Of a stretch of DNA of 64,000 nt, positions 9,461-17,671 are shown piece after piece. Source of the DNA: CBDCWQ01 sp965223435. Its GTDB lineage: Bacteria; Myxococcota; Kuafuiibacteriia; Kuafuiibacteriales; Kuafuiibacteriaceae. A program made the translations under genes and the position numbers. Position 1 is the stretch's first letter. Each line of letters opens with the position of its first letter. The notes beneath the pieces are model-generated. The model ran no database searches. It was given only the letters and a program-made list of their open reading frames with translations, and was not told where the DNA came from. Location of the stretch: assembly GCA_965223435.1 (NCBI GenBank), contig CBDCWQ010000021.1, positions 868,001 through 932,000 on the forward strand. Direction: 5' to 3'.

Positions 9461-9793
9461 ATGCCCGCCAAACCCAAAGCTGAGTCCAGAGACGCCACGC
9501 TCGTGGAAGAGGTTTTACACGCCGCGGGCGCCAAGCATCTCCGCGCCCGTAAACATGGCGTTGCGGTCATCGTCGAGTCTGGACCAGAGCGCGATCCCGT
9601 CAAGCACTTTCGCCTTCGTCGTGACACGGTGCATCTTTGGTGCCTTGACATGGCGAACTACTCTGGTCGCTGGGAACGAACGCCTTTCCGAGACAATCTT
9701 AAGCCCTTGGTGAGGATGGTCTTGGAGAATTTCCCCTGGACACTCACGCCTATCGCAGAAAACCCGGAACGGACTTCCGATCTCGAGCACTAG
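9461..9793 (+). CDS. IS630-associated second ORF, unknown function
   Basis: 110 residues starting 17 bases after the transposase stop. The protein is basic at the N-terminus (MPAKPKAESRDATLVEEVLHA) with mixed alpha/beta character, no signal peptide, no membrane segment and no motif I recognise. Its TAG stop at 9791-9793 is formed by the duplicated target TA plus the following G of the host CTAG, so the element itself does not encode a full stop. It may be an accessory protein of this IS subgroup or a passenger gene. Confidence 0.6.
   Translation: MPAKPKAESRDATLVEEVLHAAGAKHLRARKHGVAVIVESGPERDPVKHFRLRRDTVHLWCLDMANYSGRWERTPFRDNLKPLVRMVLENFPWTLTPIAENPERTSDLEH
9760..9790 (-). repeat. Right terminal inverted repeat of the IS
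   Basis: Read on the minus strand from 9790, this begins GTGCTCGAGAT and continues with CGGAAGTCCGTTCCGGGTTT (9779 down to 9760), the counterpart of the left-end core. It lies inside the 3' end of the second IS ORF. Confidence 0.88.
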
Positions 9794-11043
9794 TTGCACG
9801 TGTTGAATTTTTGCTTCCGAATGGACAGGTTGTTGATACAGAAGCACCGTACCAGCTTGAGTGGGATAGCACACAGGTCTTGGACGGAAAGCACAAGGTG
9901 ATCGCGAAGGCCTTTGATTCCGGCGGGCTTCACCTCAAGACAGTTTCGCTTCCACTGCACGTTGTCAATCAGGGCGGACTCGGTGACACCGTGGTTCTCG
10001 AAGACTTCGAAGGAGGATTTGTCGATTGGCGGGTCTCTGGCGGAGCGCATTCGCTTGATGGATCACAAAGAGTTTCGCCGTTTCGAGACGATTTGACAGC
10101 CTATCGCGGAAATCGTGCCCTACGACTCGAAGTCGGTGCGTTCGGCGAACAGGTCGTTGTGTACCATGATGATGGCGCTCGGTTCGGTCGGTTTGATCTC
10201 TCTCGGTACCAGCAGCTCAGGTTCTGGGCGAAGGCCGAGGGTGACGGACAAGCGGAAATTTCTGTCGCACTCATTGATCGCGACCACGAAGTGTGGAATT
10301 CAAATGAGCGGTTCTCTTTGACCGATGTGTACCAGGGGATTCAACTTGAACTTTCGCAAGACAAGTTCCATATGCAAGCTGATGACAATGTGGAAAACGG
10401 CGATCGCCAAATCGATTTGATCTCTGCGCATGTGCGGTTCCGGTTTCACAATGTTCGTCCCGAGGGTGCCGAACACATGATTTTCTACGTGGATGATCTT
10501 CTTGGAGACCGACGCGCAAGAGTTTCGCCGACGAGTCCCGCGGATGTCCTGTTCGATTTTGAGAACAGCGACGAGAATTGGCAGGCGTTTGGACATTATG
10601 TTCCGAGCGTCGACAGCAGTTTCCAAGGACCGGGCGACAACGCAGGTCGAATCCTCAGGTATGAGAACAACAACATGCCTTCCTTTGGAGGGGTGACCTA
10701 CCGTTTTGAGAACCCAATCGACATTTCCGACAAGGACGAAATTGGTTTCGACGGACACTGTGTGTACCGTGAGGAGTGTTATCTGTCGTTTGGATTCCAG
10801 GATGCAGACGGCGAGGTATGGAGTTCCCGAGGCGTGTTTGTTGATTCGCGAGACAGGCAGGTGATGATTGCACTGGACCGGGCAAGCTTTAGCCTTGTGG
10901 ATCTGGTTGCGGTTGATGGTGTATCCAGGAACTACCGGCCAGATTTCGACGGAGTCAGGGCAATCACATTTGTGGCTCGTCACACCAGCAATGGTGGTTC
11001 CATTCGCTTTGGCATTGACAATGTATTTGTTCGCCAAAAGTGA
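9793..11043 (+). pseudogene. 3' portion of the IS-interrupted protease gene (Ig-like and two jelly-roll modules)
   Basis: Joined in frame to 5201-8263 it would complete a 1437-residue protein. The fragment begins inside the second Ig-like module (EAPYQLEWDSTQVLDGKH, matching EAPFEFEWNSTAVLDGKH in the first half). It continues with two CBM/jelly-roll-like modules beginning VVLEDFEGGFVDW and VLFDFENSDENW, each the partner of a module in the first half. It ends at TGA 11041-11043. A TTG at 9811 could give a truncated product without a signal peptide, but no ribosome site supports it. Confidence 0.9.
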
Positions 11044-11118
11044 GTAACAACGAAATGCACGTTGCATATTGCCTTTGACCAACAACCCGAGGCGTTGAAG
11101 TTGCTGGCGTGATCCTTG

Positions 11119-11148
11119 GGGCCAGCCGCTTGTTTGAGCGGCTGGCCC
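11119..11148. terminator. Intrinsic hairpin between convergent genes
   Basis: A perfect 12-base-pair stem, GGGCCAGCCGCT and AGCGGCTGGCCC, with a 6-base TGTTTG loop. It lies 75 bases after the protease stop and just beyond the stop of the convergent methyltransferase remnant. There is no long T-run on either side, so termination may be weak or Rho-assisted. Confidence 0.6.
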
Positions 11149-11159
11149 ATAGGTTTGGA

Positions 11160-11579
11160 TCAGCATTTCGTGAATCGGTAAACCCATTCGGACAGTTGGT
11201 TAAGACCTCGTGTCTGAAATTGGGGATGCTCTTTGAGGACGTCCGAAACACTAAGGGGGCTCAGAGTTCCCAGTGGTGTGAGCAGGGACGACAGTTCGCT
11301 CGAGGAAACACTGAAAGGCGGCCCGTCCATCTTCGTTTGGTCGTAGTCGAACGTGATGAGCAGGATTTGCCCACCCACAAGCTCTACGCCCAGGACTTGC
11401 CGATGTCGGCTCGAGAGCCAGTGCATGTCTCGCGTTTTCCCAGCCAACGGAACCAATACGCGTGCGTCGGGGCCTAAGGGCATCGAGTTTGCGTGGGTGA
11501 TGAGGTGCGGGTTGATTTTTTCTTGATGAAAACCGATATTTTCTTGTTGCCAACGTGCTTTCCAAAAGTCGTGCTCCAC
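11160..11579 (-). pseudogene. Thiopurine S-methyltransferase-like gene with internal deletion
   Basis: The N-terminal half matches the TPMT family (VEHDFWKARWQQENIGFHQ, then PLAGKTRDMHWLSS, the family's PLCGKS-DM-WL motif, and VLGVEL). The sequence then jumps to the family's C-terminal part (LLITFDYDQTKMDGPPFSVS). The middle of the SAM-binding domain, roughly 75-90 residues by comparison with the usual 215, is absent, joined in frame at GVEL-VGG. GTG 11579 is chosen by homology; the frame is open upstream to 11630. With the SAM pocket incomplete, activity is unlikely. Confidence 0.72.
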
Positions 11580-11638
11580 GGTATTGAGAACATAGCCGAA
11601 ACTGGACACTCCGTCGATGGTTGTGTTCAAAGGCTTCC

Positions 11639-12310
11639 GTGCCTAAGCCCGGGCAGTCTCTTATCGGAACACTCAATGAGGGTGGGTTGCATAGAGGGGT
11701 TAAGGAGTGGCTCGCAGAGCCCGGGGACCGGTTTGAGGTACCGCTTAAGCAGTTTGTGATTGACATTGTTCGAGGTGATCTCCTTATCGAGATTCAGACC
11801 GGTTCGATCGGAGCTTTAGGTCCCAAGCTTGACTGCCTCTTGGACGACTACACCATGCGGATCGTAAGACCCATTGCAAGCACAAGATGGTTACAAAGAC
11901 CGGGTAAAAAGAGGCGCAGGAGTCCCATCCGACAGCACATTTGGAGCATCTTTGACGAATTGGTGAGCATTCCCACATTGCTTGAACATCCGAATCTGGA
12001 GCTGCAAGTCCTACTGGTTGAGGAAACGGAGTTTCGGTCCGGGACGGATCGAGTGCGCCGCGGCCGAAGAGGCCGGGTTGTTGAACGACGGTTGGAGGCC
12101 GTCGTCGACCACCGGCTCTTTGTCAACGTACGAGAGTTGCTGGGTGTGCTCCCGGAGAATTTGGCTGAACCTTTTGGCACTCTTGAGTTGGCCAAGGCGG
12201 CTGGTATCCCCAGAGACTTGGCACAGCGTGTTTGTTATGTGCTTCGCCACGCGCGGCTGATTCGCGAGTTGGCGCGCACACGTTCAGGCACCATGTACCG
12301 TCGCGTTTGA
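11639..12310 (+). CDS. DUF8091-like conserved hypothetical protein
   Basis: About 223 residues. It opens with IGTLNEGGLHRGVKEWLAEP and contains FEVPLKQFVIDIVRGDLLIEIQTG, the signature of a widespread bacterial family with a restriction-endonuclease-like look (D, then E-x-Q), though activity is unproven. The C-terminal LAKAAGIPRDLAQRVCYVLRHA looks like a winged helix. GTG 11639 has AAAGG five bases upstream; an in-frame TTG at 11621 is an alternative. It is divergent from the methyltransferase remnant. Function is unknown; a nucleic-acid-related role is only inferred. Confidence 0.7.
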   Translation: MPKPGQSLIGTLNEGGLHRGVKEWLAEPGDRFEVPLKQFVIDIVRGDLLIEIQTGSIGALGPKLDCLLDDYTMRIVRPIASTRWLQRPGKKRRRSPIRQHIWSIFDELVSIPTLLEHPNLELQVLLVEETEFRSGTDRVRRGRRGRVVERRLEAVVDHRLFVNVRELLGVLPENLAEPFGTLELAKAAGIPRDLAQRVCYVLRHARLIRELARTRSGTMYRRV

Positions 12311-12361
12311 CCCTTTTGCGATACACGGCCTGCTGCGATATTGTGGGACTGACCTGTAGCC

Positions 12362-13354
12362 ATGAACGCGAAAGAATCTGTTAGCCCCGTGCTCCAAGCC
12401 GCTTTCCTAGAGACCAAGTTGGCCTCAGTCCACCCAAAAGTCAGAGAGTGGGTTCCAAAAGATTGCCTCGAACGGAATCTTCAATCGGACCTCGAGGCGT
12501 CTATCAAAAAGTGTGCAAATATCGCCTATGCGCAGCGAATGTCCGAGCTCTGTCCCGTCGATGGAGCGCAACCCCAAGACTACTCAACCCAACTCCTTTC
12601 TTTCGATAAGCGCCATGCGCTGACCGAGATTCGGTTCAAAGGTATGAGCGTTGACCATCCGTTTGTGCAGATCTCAGGTACGAACTTTGTTCTGGAAGAC
12701 ACGGAGGCTCTATGCGCCCTGACCGAAGAGGTCCGCGCGCGCTACGAAGTGTTCAACCCCAAAATGATGCGTGTCGAGCTGGGCTCCCACCAAGTATTGG
12801 AAGCAAGCGATTCTGACCTTCGATTCTCGCGTGACCTGCGTTGTCTCGTAGCCCCTGTCGAGGACCTCCAGCGGTCTTCACCTCCCGCCCATGCGGATGA
12901 GATCACCCTTAGACGATGTGAGGATGGAAGCGCTTACGACAACTATCGGCGTACCTACGATCGATTCACAGCGAATACGCCTATCATTGGGAACGAGATT
13001 TATGTCCTTGGGCCGAAGGAGTTCGATGAACTTGTGAAGCAGGGCCATACCTACGACGTGTTGGTTGAAAACGAGTGGGCTGGCTTAATCGCTGCCGTGG
13101 CGGAACCCTATCTGGGTGTGCCGAGTTTTACCGTCCACGAAGAGATTCTCGATACCGCTTTTAGGGGAAGAGGGCTCGCAGCGGCCACGCAGCGCAAGAT
13201 GATCGATCTCCTCGATCCCAGAGAGGGACAGTTTGTGTTCGGTACCATTCATGCCCTCAATGCACCTTCAATCGCAACGGCTCAACGCGTAGGTCGGTTC
13301 GATGTCGGAGGCTTCTTCTTTTTGGAATTGTCATCGGATCGAGCTACGCCTTAG
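12362..13354 (+). CDS. GNAT-family N-acetyltransferase domain protein
   Basis: 330 residues. The C-terminal third carries the GNAT acetyl-CoA-binding pattern (EEILDTAFRGRGLAAATQRKM, split motif RGRGLA) and the following NAPSIATAQRVGR segment. The N-terminal 200 residues are not recognised. The 3' end (from 13213) is duplicated at 17672-17817. It lies 51 bases downstream of the DUF8091-like gene on the same strand. Substrate is unknown. Confidence 0.75.
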   Translation: MNAKESVSPVLQAAFLETKLASVHPKVREWVPKDCLERNLQSDLEASIKKCANIAYAQRMSELCPVDGAQPQDYSTQLLSFDKRHALTEIRFKGMSVDHPFVQISGTNFVLEDTEALCALTEEVRARYEVFNPKMMRVELGSHQVLEASDSDLRFSRDLRCLVAPVEDLQRSSPPAHADEITLRRCEDGSAYDNYRRTYDRFTANTPIIGNEIYVLGPKEFDELVKQGHTYDVLVENEWAGLIAAVAEPYLGVPSFTVHEEILDTAFRGRGLAAATQRKMIDLLDPREGQFVFGTIHALNAPSIATAQRVGRFDVGGFFFLELSSDRATP

Positions 13355-13669
13355 TCCCTTCGCTCACCCACACCACGCAAGCGGATTCGGATCAACGCAG
13401 GTGAGCTCCGCCATAATCTGGTCTAGTCGACCCCTGGATGGGCTTTGTACTTCCTTCGAAGGGGCAATCCCAGAAGTTTCCGCATTTGGTTTTCGCTGAA
13501 GCGGCCAGCTTTTTCTCTTGGGGTCGCTTCATTGCCGTCGTGGTCAAAGTCCAAACCAGCCGCTTTACGTTCCTTGTTTGCTTCCATCTGTCATGCCGAT
13601 GTTCCCGGACGGTTTCTGGTACAGGAGGTTACCGAGGGCGATATCGTGGCCGTGAACTGCTTCGTGGAA
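13213..13669. repeat. Direct duplication, copy A
   Basis: Contains the 3' end of the intact GNAT gene, a spacer, and a truncated copy of the 3' end of the RTX/M91 gene. The outer parts match copy B (17672-18174) closely; the intergenic spacer (about 13375-13425 versus 17830-17930) differs. Homology begins at CGATCCCAGAGAGGGACAG and ends at CTGCTTCGTGGAA. Confidence 0.9.
13423..13669 (-). pseudogene. 3' remnant of an M91-like metallopeptidase gene
   Basis: On the minus strand this encodes FHEAVHGHDIALGNLLYQKP and, in another frame, the C-terminal tail ending RRKYKAHPGVD with stop at 13423. Both match the intact gene at 17926-19425. A small deletion near 13575 relative to the intact copy shifts the frame, giving an early TAA. 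Everything upstream of the zinc motif is missing. Confidence 0.85.
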
Positions 13670-13866
13670 AGCGGCAAGGAAGAATAAGCGGTGTGCGTGG
13701 AGTATGGCCGTGATGCGGCGAGGGTTTTTCACAGGGTCCTGTCCGGCGTCTCGCAAGGACAGCATTTTGAACTCGAAATGGTATAGGAAAACACAGATGC
13801 GTTGAACTCCAAAGCCCGCTGTTTGCAGCGGTATGCGACTCTCCGCTGAGAATCTTTCCCAAATCG

Positions 13867-14071
13867 GTTCCGCTTGGGGAGTAACCTCCTTTTTCCGAAA
13901 AACAGCGCTCTCTGGTTAACAGAGAGCCGCGTTTGAGCCGCCCGAAATCAGGTGGCGTTTTTATTATGAAAATCCAATGCCTTACGCAGCAGCGTTTGCC
14001 CTTTCTCAATTTCCGTTCCGCTTGGGGTAGCAAGCGAACCCTGGCACTAACGCCAGCCGTTCCGCTTGGGG
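13867..14071 (+). repeat. Three copies of the 13-mer GTTCCGCTTGGGG
   Basis: Exact copies lie at 13867-13879, 14015-14027 and 14059-14071. The second and third form the 5' arm and loop of similar hairpins with a bulged C; the first has a different 3' context. Spacing is irregular (148 and 44 bases), so this is not a CRISPR array. Confidence 0.85.
13937..13962 (+). terminator. Intrinsic terminator within the candidate RNA region
   Basis: Stem GCCGCC/GGTGGC (13937-13942 and 13951-13956, one G-T pair), 8-base loop, then GTTTTT. It follows the perfect 8-bp hairpin at 13907-13927. It would end a short transcript about 330 bases before the deaminase gene. Confidence 0.55.
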
Positions 14072-14290
14072 GTCCGAGCGAAACGGTTCTCAGTACTGAG
14101 ATTGGGGCGAGAACGGCGGAGATTGGTTAAAACAAACACCGGGCGCTTTCTCCGCAGAGATTTAAGGTAGCATCATTTGGCCCAAGGTTGTACGCAAGCC
14201 ACGACCGCGGCCCCGCGTCCGCTTGGAAACCATTCGACAGGCGCCTTTGGCCTTTCGCTTCCTAGTGACGTGCTGTAACGTTCCGTCGCC

Positions 14291-15694
14291 GTGGCAGAGC
14301 ATAGCGCCAACCAGCTCTTTCCGCCTGAGTTCACCCGTACCGAACTGGTGATTGGACTTGTCGGACCGGTCGGCACAAACCTTGGCGAGGTAGAAGAGAC
14401 ACTCAGGAGTCGCCTTCAAATCCACTACAAGTACGCCGTCGAAACGGTGAAGCTCAGTTTTCTTCTCCGAGGGATCGGCGGGTTGCAGACCGAGTTGAAG
14501 GAAGAAGGCGTGTACGAGCGCTATATGTCCTACATGAATGCCGGGAATGAAGCTCGTCGCAAGGCCTCACGAGGCGACCTCCTCGCGCTGGCAGCAACAA
14601 ACGAAATCAAAGCAAGACGACCTGAGGGCGAGGCGAGACTGTCGACGGCCCACATTCTTCAATCGCTGAAGCATCCGAGCGAAGTAGACGCGCTGAGAAC
14701 CATCTATGGTTCGGGGTTCTTTCTAGTCGGAGCATACTCTCCAATTGCCAATAGGCTCCGGTACCTGACTGCCGATCGCGGCGTAGGTTCAGAGAACGCG
14801 AAAAGACTGATCGACCGCGATGAAGAGGAAGCTGATACATTCGGCCAGAGAACTCGGGATACATTCGAGAAAGCTGATGCTTTCGTGGCACTCCACCAAG
14901 GCGACTGGAAGAAGCAACTCTGGCGCATCCTGGAGCTTCTCTTTGGCAACCCGCACCTCTCACCCACACCCGAAGAACACGCAATGTTCATGGCTTATTC
15001 GGCGTCATTGAGGTCGGCGGATCTGTCCCGACAGGTGGGCGCTGTAGTCGCTCGGCCAACTGGAGAGATTGTCGCAACCGGCGCAAACGACGTGCCGGCA
15101 TTTGGGGGAGGATTGTATTGGCCCGCCTCCGAGGACCGAGGCGACCAGAGAGACCATGTCCGAGGTTACGACTCCAACGCAAAGCGTCGAGACGGGATGG
15201 TGTTAGCGGTGATGCGGGCACTCAGGGTTAAAACGGAGGAGCAAACCGATGACGTCCTCCTCAGAGAAGCCAAGAACCACCTCAGGGAAACGGGTTTGTT
15301 TGATCTCACCGAGTTCGGGCGTGCCGTGCATGCCGAGATGGAAGCGCTCCTGTCCGCGGCCCGTGTCGGCGTTCCACTGACAGGTTCGACCCTGTATAGC
15401 ACCACCTTTCCTTGCCATAACTGTGCGAAACACATCGTCGCATCGGGGATCCAGCGGGTGATCTATGTGGAGCCGTACCCGAAAAGCCTAGCTGCAGACC
15501 TCCACAGTGACTCGATCGCAATCGATCCCCCGGAGCCTGTGGCAGACCGGGTCACTTTCATGCCGTTTGTGGGAATAGGCCCGCGACGCTTCTTTGACCT
15601 CTTCTCAATGCGTCTTAGCAGCGGCCGCGTGGTCAAAACGGAAAGACGAAAAGGGACAAAAGACGGACTGGCACGAAAGTACCGCTACGGTTAG
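14291..15694 (+). CDS. avcD-like: AvcD-like anti-phage dCTP/dCMP deaminase (P-loop-like domain plus cytidine deaminase)
   Basis: 467 residues. The N-terminal domain (about 17-240) begins ELVIGLVGPVGTNLGEVEE, a P-loop-like strand-loop-helix lacking the usual GK[ST], as I recall is typical of this family. The C-terminal domain (about 240-440) is a deoxycytidylate deaminase with zinc motifs HAEME (H347, E349) and PCHNC (C375, C378). Known relatives deplete deoxycytidine nucleotides on phage infection and are held inactive by an upstream RNA. GTG 14291 is the first possible start after an in-frame TAA at 14276; no strong Shine-Dalgarno is visible. The gene sits between the two copies of a direct duplication, a setting consistent with horizontal acquisition. 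Confidence 0.85.
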   Translation: MAEHSANQLFPPEFTRTELVIGLVGPVGTNLGEVEETLRSRLQIHYKYAVETVKLSFLLRGIGGLQTELKEEGVYERYMSYMNAGNEARRKASRGDLLALAATNEIKARRPEGEARLSTAHILQSLKHPSEVDALRTIYGSGFFLVGAYSPIANRLRYLTADRGVGSENAKRLIDRDEEEADTFGQRTRDTFEKADAFVALHQGDWKKQLWRILELLFGNPHLSPTPEEHAMFMAYSASLRSADLSRQVGAVVARPTGEIVATGANDVPAFGGGLYWPASEDRGDQRDHVRGYDSNAKRRDGMVLAVMRALRVKTEEQTDDVLLREAKNHLRETGLFDLTEFGRAVHAEMEALLSAARVGVPLTGSTLYSTTFPCHNCAKHIVASGIQRVIYVEPYPKSLAADLHSDSIAIDPPEPVADRVTFMPFVGIGPRRFFDLFSMRLSSGRVVKTERRKGTKDGLARKYRYG

Positions 15695-15774
15695 AATCCC
15701 CTTGCTTCCAATCTCCTACTTGGAGAGAGAGAAGCTTGCGGCCGGAGAACTGAACCGAACGATGGGAGGCAACA

Positions 15775-15972
15775 ATGACGGATCTGACGAAGCAGAAAAG
15801 TGACGCCGACACCAAGCGGTTCTGGGCAAGTGCCGAACAGGCAGCAAAGGAAGTCGCCGGTTGGCCAGCCTGGAAGAGATTACAGCAACAAGCGGACTCG
15901 CCAACCGCACGTACGGCCGACACGACTGCGGACACCCATAAATCCAATCACCATAACCCCCGGGGGCTATAG
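15775..15972 (+). CDS. Small protein, unknown function
   Basis: 65 residues. ATG 15775 has GGGAGG six bases upstream, a good ribosome site. Residues 10-40 (DTKRFWASAEQAAKEVAGWPAWKR) form an amphipathic helix with a WPAWKR ending that I recall from small proteins in many bacterial accessory regions. The tail is Thr/His/Asn-rich. It starts 80 bases after the deaminase gene and could be co-transcribed; any link to defence is inference. Confidence 0.55.
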   Translation: MTDLTKQKSDADTKRFWASAEQAAKEVAGWPAWKRLQQQADSPTARTADTTADTHKSNHHNPRGL

Positions 15973-15976
15973 CCCC
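15957..15976. other. GC-rich palindrome
   Basis: CCCCCGGGGGCTATAGCCCC contains the perfect 14-base palindrome GGGGCTATAGCCCC (15963-15976), overlapping the end of the 65-residue ORF. No T-run follows. It could be a transcript-end hairpin or a protein-binding site. Confidence 0.4.
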
Positions 15977-16176
15977 AGCTGCCTCGGGCTGGCGAAACTC
16001 GTCTCGAAGCAAGGCCTTGGAACCATGCTGAAGACGAGGCCACGTGTGTCAACCACGTTTCGCGCTCCGCTCCAACCAAGACAAACTGAGGGAATCAAAG
16101 TAGGTATTCGGAAGCGCTATGCGGACTCCCGGAGTATGGCAGAGGTTCCATTGACCTTTGCTGCTCCAGGCTGTGA

Positions 16177-17352
16177 ATGGGCGAGGTCCGGGCGCACGCC
16201 GAGGCTCCTTCGCCGCAACACGGTGAACTCGCGGATGCGATCCAAGAGCTGGCAAAAAAGACTTACCAACATCCCACGACCCAGGAACGCCTTCGGTTTT
16301 TCGGCTTCGAGCTTGGCGCGATGGTTTTACCTCGCTCTGGGGCACCCCGATGCCCCCCACGGAGCTTCTCTTGTCGCACTGGAACGCCCTCCGCGCTGGT
16401 CTGACCTCAGAAGACCACGCCACGAGACGCGCCCCTTATGAGTTGGCGTTTACCGGCAGGTATCCGAAGTGGGTTCTTGATGGCGCGCTCGCAGACCCGG
16501 ATCTAACGGTTCGCCGGTTGGGCGCGTGGGTGGTGGCAAGGAGTCATCGGTCTGATCGCTTTGACTAATTGCGGCGCTTGTCTACGGACCGGCTGGCGCT
16601 GGTACGCCGCATCGCGGTAGACTCACTCGGACGAGAAAAGGGTGTCGCCGCCAAGGAAGTGCTGCTTCAAAGTGCGCTCGATGCAAGTGCCTCCGTACGA
16701 CAACGGGCCCAACATTACTTGCGCCGGCGTTGAAAAGTGAACGTTCCTCGATTCTACCGGGACGCCTGTCATGTGGATGCACCAGCCCCATCCGAGGTGC
16801 TCGGATTGGCGGAGACTGGAAACGCCCAGGATGCCGATCGTCTTGAGGACTTTCTCAGCGATGGGTCCGCAAGCCTCAGACACGCGGCCATTCGTGGGCT
16901 CGTCGCCGTGACGCCCGGTACTCACGTTGACGCAATTTGCGCCGCGCTTGGCGATGCAAGTGCGAAGGTGAGCCACGCAGCACGCGATGCCATCCTCACA
17001 TCGTCTGCACCCTTTCGAATCGCGCATCTCGAGACCCTGGCCAAAAAGGTGGGGTCGTTGCATTCACGAAAGAATGCTCTTCGCGTGTTGGCGCAGACCC
17101 CGGGCTGGGACGCTCTGGCGCCCTTGCTCAGTTTTGGACTGCCCCGATGGCGCCGTACAGAAGTTTGGGCTTGCCGTCCTTGCACCTTGGTTGGCACCAG
17201 CGTTTTTAGCACCGACCAAGTCTCAGGCCTCGGAGATCGTTTCCGCGTTGGAATCCGTGCGAGCGGTCTCGCCTCACCAAAAACGCAGATACATTGAGTC
17301 CGAGCTGGGAAGGTGGCACCGCGATTCAAGTCGAGGGGACCGCGTTTCGTGA
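16177..17352 (+). pseudogene. Decayed HEAT-repeat protein gene
   Basis: HEAT-like repeats run through three blocks: AIQELAKKTYQHPTTQERLR (frame from 16177), then a shift near 16340 to the frame of LADPDLTVRRLGAWVV, LALVRRIAVDSLGREKGVAA and LRHAAIRGLVAVTPGTHVDA. That second frame is broken by in-frame TAA at 16566-16568 and TGA at 16731-16733. A further shift near 17140 leads to AVQKFGLAVLAPWLAPAFLA and on to a stop at 17352. Sequence quality on either side of each stop is good, so these look like inactivating mutations in one ancestral gene. No function remains likely. Confidence 0.75.
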
Positions 17353-17420
17353 TGCTTTGACCGGCCCACGCTCTTCGATACCCGTCGACCATGCGCTCGC
17401 GGTTCCAAATCTGCCTCCAG

Positions 17421-17671
17421 TCAAGGAACGAATTCATGGGCTCCGAGGTCTATTCTCCCATCTCGGTCCTGCCCCTCGTAGTCTGTGAAAATCAACGATG
17501 TCGGCAGCCCTTGGTCGCGCGCGGGCGAATGTTGGGTCAAGCGAAAATCACCCCGCTCCAGGTCCACAAACTTCGGATCACCGGCAAAACTGCGACTCGC
17601 GTCGGTATCTGAATCCACACGAGGGTAGTAGAGATTATTTTCGTGGACGTGGGTCGATTCGTTGATGGCCA
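17421..17671 (-). pseudogene. C-terminal fragment of a right-handed beta-helix (choice-of-anchor Q type) protein
   Basis: The minus strand encodes DPKFVDLERGDFRLTQHSPA followed by DRDGRIDLGAHEFVP, the typical last turns of parallel beta-helix surface proteins. The frame runs upstream only into the duplicated GNAT segment, so the gene was cut at the duplication boundary near 17671. There is no start signal of its own. Confidence 0.8.

Larger units (their letters stand above)
8264..9790 (+). mobile_element. IS630-family insertion sequence, 1527 bp, inserted in protease gene
   Basis: The ends are set by imperfect terminal inverted repeats and by TA duplications at 8262-8263 and 9791-9792, which sit in CTAG (8261-8264 and 9790-9793). 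TA duplication is the hallmark of IS630/Tc1-type transposition. Removing 8264-9792 rejoins CTA to GTT and restores a continuous frame across the host gene, giving DVDGNGLVARVEF. This parallels the sequence around ARVEF in the first half of the same protein. The element carries a DDE transposase and a second short ORF. Confidence 0.93.
13867..14126 (+). ncRNA. Candidate structured RNA upstream of AvcD-like deaminase
   Basis: This gene-free stretch is dense in hairpins: GCTCTCTG/CAGAGAGC (13907-13927), a terminator-like stem (13937-13962), GTTCcGCTTG/CAAGCGAAC (14015-14039), CTGGC/GCCAG (14041-14056), CCGTT-CGCTTGG/CCGAGCG-AACGG (about 14057-14086) and GTTCTC/GAGAAC (14085-14115). The 13-mer GTTCCGCTTGGGG occurs exactly three times. 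AvcD-family deaminases are preceded by the AvcI RNA that inhibits them. The position fits; sequence homology to AvcI was not tested. Ends are approximate and there may be more than one RNA. Confidence 0.45.

Noticed and set aside
10300..11187. 295-codon minus-strand frame
   Set aside because: Antisense to the protease 3' part, whose modules match the first half; no start signal or domain.
13867..14071. CRISPR-like array from the three GTTCCGCTTGGGG copies
   Set aside because: The repeat is only 13 bases, spacing is 148 and 44 bases, and the copies lie within hairpins; no cas genes are nearby.
13867..14290. Retron RNA
   Set aside because: No reverse transcriptase gene is nearby; the adjacent gene is a deaminase, which explains an upstream RNA better.
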